From contig MKVL01000025.1 of assembly GCA_001899205.1 (NCBI GenBank), positions 372,001-436,000 on the forward strand: a stretch of DNA of 64,000 nucleotides. The letters are read 5' to 3'. A program made the position numbers and the translations under genes. Shown here in pieces: positions 24,998 to 33,327 of this stretch (within the stretch, counting starts at the first letter, position 1; each line of letters opens with the position of its first letter). The notes under the pieces are model-generated. The model ran no database searches and was not told the DNA's origin. It was given only the letters and a program-made list of their open reading frames with translations. The DNA comes from Mesorhizobium sp. 65-26 (lineage in GTDB: Bacteria > Pseudomonadota > Alphaproteobacteria > Rhizobiales > Rhizobiaceae).

Positions 24998-26077
24998 ATG
25001 AAGAAACCGTGGCGCGTCGTCGGCGTGAACTTCGATCACATGCACATGGGCGACCTTCTGCGCGAGGTGCATGATCACGCCGGGGCCGAGATCGTCGGCA
25101 TCTGCGATGCGAGGCGGGAGCGGATGAATGGCGCGATCGCGGCGCTCGGCATTGCCGAGGACCGCGTCTTCACCGATGTCGGCAAGTGCCTGGACGCCAC
25201 GCGTCCCGACCTGATCATCCTGTGTCCGGCCACGGCCGACCATGCGAGCGCCGTGGAGGAAGTCGCTGGCCATGGCGCCGCCATATTGGTCGAGAAGCCG
25301 TTCGCCGCCTCGCTCGCCGATGCCGACCGTATGATCGCGGCGGTGGACAAGGCCGGCGTGCGCCTTGCCATCAACTGGCCGCTCGCCTGGTATCCGCCGC
25401 ATGTCACGACCAAGCGGCTGATCGACGAGGGCACGATCGGCGATGTCATCGAGGTGCATTTCTATGACGGCAACCGTGGTCCGCTCTACCACCTCGCCGA
25501 CAAGGTGGAGGTCTCCGACGAGGAGGTGCGGCGGGCGAAGCCGACGTCCTGGTGGTACAAGGCCGCTTCCGGCGGCGGCAGCCTGCTCGACTATCTCGGC
25601 TATGGCGCGACGCTGGGGACCTGGTTCATGGACGGGCGCGCGCCACTCACCGTGACGTCGGTCGTCGACCGGCCGGAAGGGCTGGAAGTGGACGAACACT
25701 CTATCACCGTCTGCCGCTATGCGACGGGCCTGTCGAAATTCGAGACGCGCTGGGGCACCTTCACCGATCCGTGGACGCTGCAGCCGCAACCGAAGTGCGG
25801 CTTCGTGGTGGTCGGCACCGAAGGCACCATCTCGAGCTACGACTACGACGACCATGTCGGCTTGCAGACCAGGGCCCACCCGCAGGTGCGCGACATTCCC
25901 GTCGACGTGCTGAAGGCGCCATTCCGCAAGCCGGTCGAATATGTCCTTCACTGCATCGACGCGGGCACGCCGATCGAGGGACCACTCGATCCGCGGCTCT
26001 GCCGCACCGCGCAGCGCATCATCGACACGGCGGCCTTGTCGGCGCGGGAAGGGCGCACGCTGGAGCTGCTGCCGTGA
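24998..26077 (+). CDS. Gfo/Idh/MocA-family oxidoreductase
   Basis: NAD(P)-dependent sugar or cyclitol dehydrogenase of 359 residues. An N-terminal Rossmann fold (VVGVNFDHMHMGDLLREVHD, IVGICDARRERM) leads to the family motif LVEKPFAAS with its catalytic Lys. A C-terminal alpha/beta substrate domain follows (PTSWWYKAASGGGSLLDYL). The ATG at 24998 has AGGGAGGAAG upstream. It overlaps the next dehydrogenase gene by GTGA, so the two are co-translated. Divergent from the FrcBCA-like importer. Confidence 0.93.
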   Translation: MKKPWRVVGVNFDHMHMGDLLREVHDHAGAEIVGICDARRERMNGAIAALGIAEDRVFTDVGKCLDATRPDLIILCPATADHASAVEEVAGHGAAILVEKPFAASLADADRMIAAVDKAGVRLAINWPLAWYPPHVTTKRLIDEGTIGDVIEVHFYDGNRGPLYHLADKVEVSDEEVRRAKPTSWWYKAASGGGSLLDYLGYGATLGTWFMDGRAPLTVTSVVDRPEGLEVDEHSITVCRYATGLSKFETRWGTFTDPWTLQPQPKCGFVVVGTEGTISSYDYDDHVGLQTRAHPQVRDIPVDVLKAPFRKPVEYVLHCIDAGTPIEGPLDPRLCRTAQRIIDTAALSAREGRTLELLP

Positions 26078-27177
26078 GCGCCGGGGATACGGCCGCGCCG
26101 GCGCCGGACTCCTATGCGCTGGTCGCCACGGATGCCAAGCCCGTCGAAGCGCCCGTGCTCGACTACGCACCGCCCATGCCCAGGGACAGGTCGACGCCGA
26201 TCGGGTTGATCGGTGCCGGCGGCATCAGCTTCGCGCATCTCGAGGCCTACAAGAAATACGGACTGAATGTCGTTGCCATCGCCGACCGCCATCTCGACCG
26301 GGCCGAGGGGCGGCGTGACCAGTTCTTTCCGCAGGCCATCGCCACCGATCGTGTCGAGGCTCTGATCGGTGATCCCGCCATCAAGGTCCTCGACCTCACG
26401 CTGCATCCGCGCGACCGTGCGCCATTGATGCGCCGCGCGCTCGAAGCGGGGCAGCATGTCCTGTCGCAGAAGCCGTTCGTGCACGAACTCTCGGTTGGGC
26501 GCGAACTGGTCGAACTGGCGGAGGCGAACGGGTTGCAGCTTGCGGTCAACCAGAACGGTCGCTGGGCGCCGCATCTTTCCTACATGCGCGAGGCCGTGGC
26601 CGCCGGCCTTGTCGGCCAGGTCACCGGAGTGCATGTCTCCATCCAATGGGACCATTCCTGGATAGCCGGTACGCCGTTCGAGAAGATCGACCAGATCGTG
26701 CTCGAGGATTTCGCCATCCACTGGTTCGACTTCCTCGCCTCCGTGATCGGCGACACGGCGCGCACCGTCTACGCGACGGGAACGCGGGCAGAGGACCAGA
26801 AGGTTGCCTCCAGGCTTCTGGCGCAGGCGCTGGTCGATTATCCCGGCGGCCAGGCCTCGCTCGTCTTCGACGGCCACACGCGTTTCGGCGCGCAGGATTC
26901 GACCGTGGTCGTCGGCACGTCGGGCACGCTGCGCAGCACCGGGCCCGATCTCGGGCGCCAGGAGGTCAGCCTGGTGACATCGGAAGGCATCGCCCGGCCG
27001 ACGTTGGCTGGCCAGTGGTTCAATGACGGCTTCGCCGGGGCCATGGGGGCGCTGCTGGTGGCGATCGAGACCGGCAAGTCGCCGATCAACGCGGCGCGGG
27101 GCAATCTCGCCTCGCTGCGCCTCCTGGAGGCGGCGATCACCAGCGCCAGGACCGGCGGCCCCGTAGGGTTGAGATAG
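26074..27177 (+). CDS. Gfo/Idh/MocA-family oxidoreductase, second of a pair
   Basis: Dehydrogenase of 367 residues that starts at GTG 26074 inside the stop of the previous gene (GTGA overlap). About 40 residues of Pro/Ala-rich leader precede the Rossmann fold (TPIGLIGAGGISFAHLEAYK). The catalytic Lys motif is LSQKPFVHEL. The substrate domain includes IQWDHSWIAGTPFEKIDQIV and HWFDFLASVIG. It differs clearly from the first partner, so the pair may catalyse successive or reverse oxidations of one substrate. It converges on the permease gene at 27249 with 71 bp between. Confidence 0.92.
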   Translation: MSAGDTAAPAPDSYALVATDAKPVEAPVLDYAPPMPRDRSTPIGLIGAGGISFAHLEAYKKYGLNVVAIADRHLDRAEGRRDQFFPQAIATDRVEALIGDPAIKVLDLTLHPRDRAPLMRRALEAGQHVLSQKPFVHELSVGRELVELAEANGLQLAVNQNGRWAPHLSYMREAVAAGLVGQVTGVHVSIQWDHSWIAGTPFEKIDQIVLEDFAIHWFDFLASVIGDTARTVYATGTRAEDQKVASRLLAQALVDYPGGQASLVFDGHTRFGAQDSTVVVGTSGTLRSTGPDLGRQEVSLVTSEGIARPTLAGQWFNDGFAGAMGALLVAIETGKSPINAARGNLASLRLLEAAITSARTGGPVGLR

Positions 27178-27248
27178 CCGCTGTTTCTTGGATCCGGGGC
27201 TCGAGCCGTCGCGCGCGCCGGGCCTTTTCGTCAGCCTGGGGCGGCCGC

Positions 27249-28235
27249 TCAGCGGTCCTCGGTGATCCGCAGATAGGCCGCGGTGACGAGCAGGACGATG
27301 GCGCCGAACAGCATGCGGCGCGCGCCTTCCGGCATCTGCAGGATGGTGAGCAGCGTCGTCAGCACGGTCAGGATCAGCGCGCCGACGATGGTGCCGGCAT
27401 AGCCGCCTCGACCGCCGAAGATCGATGTTCCGCCGATGACGGCGGCCGCCACCGAAGGCAGCACCAGCGGTTCCGCGAGCGACAGCGAAGGCGCCTTGAT
27501 CAGGCCGATATAGAGTAGCCCGGTGATGCCGGCGAGCAGGCTCGACAGGATGTAGAGCGCAAGGATCACCTGCCAGTAACGCACGCCGGAAAGGCGGGTC
27601 GCGCGCTCGTTGTCGCCGACGGCGTAAAGCAGCCGGCCGAAGCCGGTGCGGTTGAGTGTGAAGACGATGAACACCGCCACCGGGATGAACAGCAGCAGCG
27701 CGTTGGGAAAGCCGAAGCTGACGCCGGTTCCCAGCCAGTTCAGGAAATCGGGGATCTTGGCGCCGGAGGCGATCACCGTGCGCTGGTAGACCTGCAGGAA
27801 GCCGGTGCCGATCAGGCTGGTACCCAGCGTCATGATCAGCGGGTGGACACGGAAGACGCCGACGCCGATGCCGTTGACCAGGCCGATGAGGACCGCCGGC
27901 GTCATCGCCAGCAGGAAGGCCACCGTCGGGTCCTGGTTGACGATCTGGGTCGCCATGATGAAGGCGCTCATCGTCGCCACCGTTCCGACGGAAAGGTCGA
28001 TGCCGCCGGTCAGCATGGTCATGGTCTGACAGCCGGCCAGGATCGCCAGCGGTATGGCGAATTTCACCGTGTTCGCGATCCAGCGTTCGTTGACGATGCC
28101 GGGGCGCAGGATCTGCAGGATGACGACCAGCGCGACCAGCAGGATGACTAGCGGCACGATAGGCCTATCGGCCATGAAGCGCTTGAGGCGGCGTCCGAAG
28201 GAGGGCGCCTGTGGGACAGTGGCGGCACTGCTCAT
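27249..28235 (-). CDS. Sugar ABC transporter permease (RbsC family), second of two
   Basis: Inner-membrane permease of 328 residues. The ATG at 28235 (MSSAATVPQAPSF) overlaps the preceding permease gene by 4 nt; the much longer open frame upstream is a shadow. The motif AGCQTMTMLTGGIDLSVGTV and the C-terminal GGTSIFGGRGGYAGTIVGAL loop are typical of the ribose class. With the other permease it probably forms a heterodimeric channel. Confidence 0.93.
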   Translation of the reverse strand: MSSAATVPQAPSFGRRLKRFMADRPIVPLVILLVALVVILQILRPGIVNERWIANTVKFAIPLAILAGCQTMTMLTGGIDLSVGTVATMSAFIMATQIVNQDPTVAFLLAMTPAVLIGLVNGIGVGVFRVHPLIMTLGTSLIGTGFLQVYQRTVIASGAKIPDFLNWLGTGVSFGFPNALLLFIPVAVFIVFTLNRTGFGRLLYAVGDNERATRLSGVRYWQVILALYILSSLLAGITGLLYIGLIKAPSLSLAEPLVLPSVAAAVIGGTSIFGGRGGYAGTIVGALILTVLTTLLTILQMPEGARRMLFGAIVLLVTAAYLRITEDR

Positions 28236-29206
28236 GATTGCCGGCTCCGCATGGTGATGAAGGCGCCGAACATGACCACGGCGACCATGATGACGCCCTC
28301 GATGATGGCGGTGACGTTGGGGTCGATGGCGAGCAGGGTGAGGTCCGTGCGCACCAGCCGCAGCACGAAGACGGCGACGATCGGGCCAAGCAGCCCGCCC
28401 TTGCCGCCGCCGAGCGCGACGCCGCCGAGCACCACGGCCGCGACGCTGGCCAGCAGGTAAGGGCCGGGGATCGGCGCGCCGATGCCGGTGCTCATGGTGA
28501 GTGCCAGCCCGCCCATGGCCGCGAACAGCCCCGAGAAGGCATAGGCCGCGATGCGGGTGCGGGCCACCGGCACGCCGCTGCGGAAGGCAGCCAGCTCGCT
28601 CGAGCCGATGGCGTAGATGGACAGGCCGAGCCGCGAGCGCCGAAGCGGTATCCAGATGATGCAGAGGCAGACGACGAGCAGCAGCAGCGCCTTGGGCAGC
28701 CAGGCCTCCACGGTGTCCGGCAGGCCCGGTATCGGCACGGTGCCGACGATGGTCGCCTTCAGCCATTCGGCGGCGGCGCCGCCCGGCGCGTCGAGCACAA
28801 GCAGGGCGGCGCCCTGCAACACGAACAGCATGGCGAGCGTCACCACGATGTCGGGCACGCGGGTGACGACGATCAGCACGCCGTTGAGGGCGCCGAGCAC
28901 CAGCCCCATGGCGAGCACGAAAGGCACAACGAACAGCGCGTACTCCTCGGAGGCTCCCGCCATCATCGAGGCGGCGGTGACGCTGGTCAACGCCATCATC
29001 GCGGCCACCGAAAGATCGATGCCGCCGGCGATGACGACGATGGTCTGCGCGGCCACCGCGAAGGCATAGGGCAGGACAGCGCGCGCCAGCGAGCCGAAGT
29101 CGCCGCTGCCGTAGCCGGGCTGGATCAGCTTGGTGACGATGAACAGGATGATGAGAAGGGCAAACAGGCCGGCGACCCAGCCCTGGCGACGCAGGATATG
29201 GCTCAT
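28232..29206 (-). CDS. Sugar ABC transporter permease (RbsC family), first of two
   Basis: Inner-membrane permease of 324 residues. It starts at ATG 29206 (MSHILRRQGWVAGLF), overlapping the ATPase gene by 4 nt. It shows TIVVIAGGIDLSVAAMMALT and the C-terminal GGVALGGGKGGLLGPIVAVF loop. The presence of two different permeases, rather than one homodimeric one, distinguishes this system from the importer at 21865-24724. Confidence 0.93.
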   Translation of the reverse strand: MSHILRRQGWVAGLFALLIILFIVTKLIQPGYGSGDFGSLARAVLPYAFAVAAQTIVVIAGGIDLSVAAMMALTSVTAASMMAGASEEYALFVVPFVLAMGLVLGALNGVLIVVTRVPDIVVTLAMLFVLQGAALLVLDAPGGAAAEWLKATIVGTVPIPGLPDTVEAWLPKALLLLVVCLCIIWIPLRRSRLGLSIYAIGSSELAAFRSGVPVARTRIAAYAFSGLFAAMGGLALTMSTGIGAPIPGPYLLASVAAVVLGGVALGGGKGGLLGPIVAVFVLRLVRTDLTLLAIDPNVTAIIEGVIMVAVVMFGAFITMRSRQS

Positions 29207-30756
29207 GGCGCCGTCCCCCCGGCCGGCGATGGGGAGGATGGCTGGGTCGGGTCGGCCAGGATGCCGACATCCTCCTTGGCGTCGCGCGGCAGGCCGTAGG
29301 CGGCGCGCATCAGCGCCGGCTCGTCGGCGAGTTCGACTGGGAAGACATCCACGACGCGGCCGCCGAAGATGACGATGACGCGGTCGCAGACACGCTGCAC
29401 TTCCTCCAGTTCCGATGTGTAGAACAGCACCGACTTGCCCTGGCCGGCCAGTTCGCGCAGCAGCTTGTAGATCTCCTGCTTGGTGCCGACATCGATGCCG
29501 CGCGTCGGATCGAAGCACAGGATGGTGCGGGCGTCCGCCGCGATCCAGCGGGCGATGGTCACCTTCTGCTGGTTGCCGCCGGACAGTCTTTGCACCTCGC
29601 CCTGGGCGCGCGTGTCGATCTGCAGCCGCTTGATGGCGTCCAGCACGGTCGCGCGCTCTCGGCCCATGGCGATCGGGCCCCAGTGGCGCAGCGCCGCGCT
29701 GAAGGGCAGTGCGATGTTCTCGCGCACCGACCGCTGCATGGCGAGCGCCTCGGCGCGGTCGCCCGGCACGTAGGCGATGCCGGCGCGGATGGCATCGAGC
29801 GGATGGCCGAACCTGGCCGGCTGGCCGCCGACCTCGATCGTGCCGCCGGACGGGCGGATCGAACCGGCAAGCGCCGCGAACAGTTCGTCCTGGCCTTGGC
29901 CTTCGAGAGCGATGACGCCGGCGACCTCGCCATCGGCGAGATCGAAGGAGACGTCGTTGAGCTTGGTGCCGACACGCAGGTTGCGAACGCCGAGGCGCGG
30001 CCGGGCAGGGGCCGCGGCGGCCTGGCCGGCGGCGCGGGTCGCCACCTTGGTCTTTTCGATGCGGGCGCCGAGCATGAGCTCGACGATCTTTTCCTCGACG
30101 CCAGGCTCGATGTCGACGACGCCGACCGTCTGTCCGTCGCGCAGCACCGTGGCGCGGTCGCACAGCGCGGAGATCTCGACGAAGCGATGCGAAATGAAGA
30201 TCACCGCCCGGCCGCTGTCGCCCTGGCGGCGCACCACCTCGAGCACCTTTTCGGCGAGGTTGGCGGGAAGCGCCGCCGTCATCTCGTCGAGCAGCAGTAC
30301 GTCGGGCTCGACGGCAAGCGCGCGGGCAAGGTCGAGCACGCGCAGCACGGCCAGCGGTATGTCGCGCGCCATCTCGCGGATATCGAGGTCGGGAATACCG
30401 AGTTCGCGCACCCAGGCGCGGAAAGGCTCGACCGGCGTGCCGGTGAGGCGAAGATTCGAAAGAACGTCCAGGTCGGGGATGAGCGCCGGTTCCTGGTAAA
30501 CCGGCAGCAGGCCGGCGCGGCGGGCGGCGGCCGGCGAGCGCACGTCGCGCGCCTCGCCGCGGATCAGGATGCGCCCGGCATCGGCCCGTATGGCGCCGGT
30601 CAGGATCTTCACCAGCGTCGACTTGCCGGCGCCGTTGGCGCCCATCAGCGCATGCACTTCGCCCGGCAGAACCGATAGTGAAGCGTTACGCAGCGCCGCC
30701 ACGGCGCCGTAATTCTTGGCGACGCCCGTGGCGTCGAGGAGTGGTTTGGTCGTCAA
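29203..30756 (-). CDS. Sugar ABC transporter ATP-binding protein, double-domain (RbsA/MglA family)
   Basis: ATPase of about 517 residues with two nucleotide-binding domains. The first has Walker A GANGAGKST and Walker B DVLLLDEMTAALP; the second has a degenerate Walker A (IALEGQGQDELFA) with signature LSGGNQQKVTIARW and ILCFDPTRGIDVG. That asymmetry is normal for RbsA-type proteins. The TTG at 30756 gives LTTKPLLDATGVAKNYG, the usual length; GTG 30846 is in frame but badly spaced from its site. It overlaps the first permease gene by 4 nt. Confidence 0.92.
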   Translation of the reverse strand: MTTKPLLDATGVAKNYGAVAALRNASLSVLPGEVHALMGANGAGKSTLVKILTGAIRADAGRILIRGEARDVRSPAAARRAGLLPVYQEPALIPDLDVLSNLRLTGTPVEPFRAWVRELGIPDLDIREMARDIPLAVLRVLDLARALAVEPDVLLLDEMTAALPANLAEKVLEVVRRQGDSGRAVIFISHRFVEISALCDRATVLRDGQTVGVVDIEPGVEEKIVELMLGARIEKTKVATRAAGQAAAAPARPRLGVRNLRVGTKLNDVSFDLADGEVAGVIALEGQGQDELFAALAGSIRPSGGTIEVGGQPARFGHPLDAIRAGIAYVPGDRAEALAMQRSVRENIALPFSAALRHWGPIAMGRERATVLDAIKRLQIDTRAQGEVQRLSGGNQQKVTIARWIAADARTILCFDPTRGIDVGTKQEIYKLLRELAGQGKSVLFYTSELEEVQRVCDRVIVIFGGRVVDVFPVELADEPALMRAAYGLPRDAKEDVGILADPTQPSSPSPAGGTAP

Positions 30757-30822
30757 GGCGTGCGGCTTCTCGCTTGTGCGGCCAGTCTCGGGTCTTGCGG
30801 CGTCGGTCTTGCGGCCATGGCA

Positions 30823-30854
30823 CAAGGACGGCAGGCGGTCACCCACCGTCCTTG
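30823..30854 (-). other. Intercistronic stem-loop after the binding-protein gene
   Basis: CAAGGACGG (30823-30831) pairs with CCGTCCTTG (30846-30854) over 9 bp around a 14-nt loop. It starts 18 nt after the binding-protein stop and lies before the ATPase gene. No U-run follows on the minus strand, so partial attenuation or mRNA protection is more likely than termination. Confidence 0.5.
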
Positions 30855-30872
30855 CATAGGCTGGTCAGATGC

Positions 30873-31904
30873 TTACTCGCCCGGACCCTTGCAGGCGACG
30901 ATCTGTTCCTTGGTGTAGGTCGTCCAGTCCGGGATCGAGATCGAGACCGGCCATTCCGGGCTGAGCGACGGATCGGCCGCTGACTTCAGCTTGGCCTTGC
31001 CTTCGTCGGTCGCGTTTTCCCAGAGCTGCGGTTCGACCAGCACGGTCTGCTGCGCCGGCTTCTTGCCGTCGAGGATCTGCAGGGCCAGCGTCACGCCGGC
31101 GCCACCGATCGAGCCTGGGTTTGTCACGGCGGCGCCCACCAGGCCCTTGACCGTGTTCAACTGGCCGACGAAGCCGGCATTGTCCGCGCCGACGACCGGC
31201 ACCAGCGGCGCCTGGGATTCGACCAGCGCGTCGACGATTACGTTGTCGATGCCCGAGGTCCAGATGCCGTTGAACGGCGTGCCCGTGGCCAGGAAGGACA
31301 GGATCTGCTGCTTGGCCTGGTCCTGCTGCCAGCCGGTGAACACTTCCTGCGCCACCTTCACGTTGGGGAATTCGGCGAGTGCCTTCTTGAAGCCCTTGTC
31401 ACGATCGCTGTCGGCGGAAGCACCGGCGGCGCCGCGCATGTAGACCACCTCGCCCTTGCCACCCATCTGCTGGAACAGCCACTTGGCGCCGAGATAGGCG
31501 TACTGCTCCTGGTTGTTCGAGATGATGTAGGCCGACGGCTCGGTGACCGCCTGGTCGACGGCGACGACGACGATGCCCGCCTTGGTGGCTTCCTCCAGGC
31601 CCGCCTTGATGCCGGCGGGATCGGCCGGGTTGACGACGATGGCGTCGACCTTGGCGCTGATCAGGTTGCGGATGTCCTCGAGCTGGCCGGCGGCATCGGT
31701 GTTGCGGTGGGCGATGTTGAGCTTGGCGACCTCACCGGAAGCCAGAGCCTGCGCCTTCATCGCGCAGATCATCTCCTCGCGCCAGCCATTGCCCTGGACG
31801 GTGTTGGAGATGCCGATCGTGTAGCTCTTGCCGGCCGCCATGGCGACGCCGGACGACAGGCTTGCCGCCAGGACGGCGAGGCCGATTTTCGTAATCATTT
31901 TCAT
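30873..31904 (-). CDS. Sugar ABC transporter periplasmic binding protein (ribose-type)
   Basis: Binding protein of 343 residues. The ATG at 31904 has GGAGGAG upstream and begins a Sec signal peptide (KIGLAVLAASLSSGVAMAAG, cleavage near residue 23). The mature part is a Peripla_BP_4 fold (SYTIGISNTVQGNGWREEMI, IVVNPADPAGIKAGLEEATK, ASADSDRDKGFKKALAEFPN). First transport gene after the Gfo/Idh/MocA gene, with a downstream hairpin. Ligand probably a sugar or polyol, judged from the polyol dehydrogenase and SDR upstream. Confidence 0.94.
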   Translation of the reverse strand: MKMITKIGLAVLAASLSSGVAMAAGKSYTIGISNTVQGNGWREEMICAMKAQALASGEVAKLNIAHRNTDAAGQLEDIRNLISAKVDAIVVNPADPAGIKAGLEEATKAGIVVVAVDQAVTEPSAYIISNNQEQYAYLGAKWLFQQMGGKGEVVYMRGAAGASADSDRDKGFKKALAEFPNVKVAQEVFTGWQQDQAKQQILSFLATGTPFNGIWTSGIDNVIVDALVESQAPLVPVVGADNAGFVGQLNTVKGLVGAAVTNPGSIGGAGVTLALQILDGKKPAQQTVLVEPQLWENATDEGKAKLKSAADPSLSPEWPVSISIPDWTTYTKEQIVACKGPGE

Positions 31905-31950
31905 TTTTGAACTCCTCCAATGTTCGTTTTTTGCATTACCACACGGGTGC

Positions 31951-33132
31951 TCATGCAGCGAGCGTCGTCCATGTTCCTCCATTTTCATGGGAATCCACGG
32001 CTGCCTCGATGAAACGCATGCCGGCGAGGCCATCATGGATGCTTGGCACAGCCGCGACAAGGGCAGGATCGGGCGTCCTGCCGGCGCGGCGGGCGACGAT
32101 CAGCGCGGCTGCGTCGCGATAGAGATTGGCGAAACCCTCGACATAGCCTTCCGGGTGCTCGGCCGGCATGCGCGACACCGAAGCCGCAGCGGCGCCGACG
32201 CCGGGGCCGCCCCGCGTGAGGATCCGGGTCGGCTCGCCGAAGGGTGAAAAGCGCAGGACTTCAGGCTCGTGCGCGAACCATTCCAGGCCGGCTTTCTCGC
32301 CGTAGACCTTGAGGGAAAGGCGATTGTAATTGCCCGGCGACACCTGGCTGGCCACCAGCACGCCGCGCGCGCCTCCGGCATAGCGCATCATGACATGGGC
32401 ATTGTCGTCCAGCCGGCGGCCCGGCACGAAGGTCGTCAGGTCCGCCGCCACCTCGTTGGGCACCATGTCGGTGACGAAACGCGCAAGGTTGAAGGCATGG
32501 ACGCCGATGTCGGCCAGGCAGGCGGAGCGCCCGGCCCGTTCGGGATCGGTGCGCCATTCGGCCTGCTTCTGGCCGTCGGCGTCGATCGGCAGGGTCAGCC
32601 AGTCCTGGATGTAGTCGGCGCGGATGATGCGGATCTTGCCGAGCGCTCCGGAAGCGATGAGGGAACGCGCCTCGCGCACCATCGCATAGCCGGTGTTGTT
32701 GAAGGTGACGGCAAACACCAGGCCGCTCTTCGCAGCCACGGCCGCCAACTCCTCGGCTTGCGCCAGGGTCGCCGACAACGGCTTGTCGCAGATCACGTCG
32801 ATGCCGGCCTCGAGAAAGGCTTTTGCGACAGGCGCGTGCAGATGGTTGGGCGTGACGATGACGACTGCCTCGATGCCGTCGGCGCGCGCCGCCTCGGCCC
32901 TGGCCATCTGTTGGTAGCTTGAATAGGCGCGGTCGGCGGCGATGCCGATATCGGCCGCTGAAAGACGCGCGCGTTCGGGATCGGACGAAAGCGCGCCAGC
33001 CACGAGCTGGATACGGTCGTCGAGCCTTATCGCCAGCCGGTGCACTGCGCCGATAAAGGCATCGCGCCCGCCGCCGACCATGCCGACCCGCAGCCGTCGG
33101 CCGCCGATACTGTCGTCAGTCGCATGCACCAT
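31951..33132 (-). CDS. Gfo/Idh/MocA-family oxidoreductase
   Basis: NAD(P)-dependent dehydrogenase of 393 residues. It has a Rossmann fold (LRVGMVGGGRDAFIGAVHRL), the catalytic Lys motif VICDKPLSATLAQAEEL and a substrate domain (IRADYIQDWLTLPIDADGQK, CLADIGVHAFNLARFV). It heads the transport genes, 46 nt before the binding protein, and is separated by 195 bp from the polyol dehydrogenase gene, where a promoter is likely. Substrate unknown; cyclitols and aldoses are usual. Confidence 0.93.
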   Translation of the reverse strand: MVHATDDSIGGRRLRVGMVGGGRDAFIGAVHRLAIRLDDRIQLVAGALSSDPERARLSAADIGIAADRAYSSYQQMARAEAARADGIEAVVIVTPNHLHAPVAKAFLEAGIDVICDKPLSATLAQAEELAAVAAKSGLVFAVTFNNTGYAMVREARSLIASGALGKIRIIRADYIQDWLTLPIDADGQKQAEWRTDPERAGRSACLADIGVHAFNLARFVTDMVPNEVAADLTTFVPGRRLDDNAHVMMRYAGGARGVLVASQVSPGNYNRLSLKVYGEKAGLEWFAHEPEVLRFSPFGEPTRILTRGGPGVGAAAASVSRMPAEHPEGYVEGFANLYRDAAALIVARRAGRTPDPALVAAVPSIHDGLAGMRFIEAAVDSHENGGTWTTLAA

Positions 33133-33327
33133 GGTTCAGCCCTTCGCCGCCTGAGATGGAAAATGCCGGAGAGCGGATTGCGTCAGGGCCGCGCGCTTCA
33201 TGACGCGTATGATCTTAGCCCCTGATCCGGCCATCCTTTTTCCTCCCGTGAAGCTCTTTTTTGATCGAAGTACTGCATGCGCATTTCCAAAAGTCAAATT
33301 CTGAAATTCTCGTTCCCTGCCTTGTTT

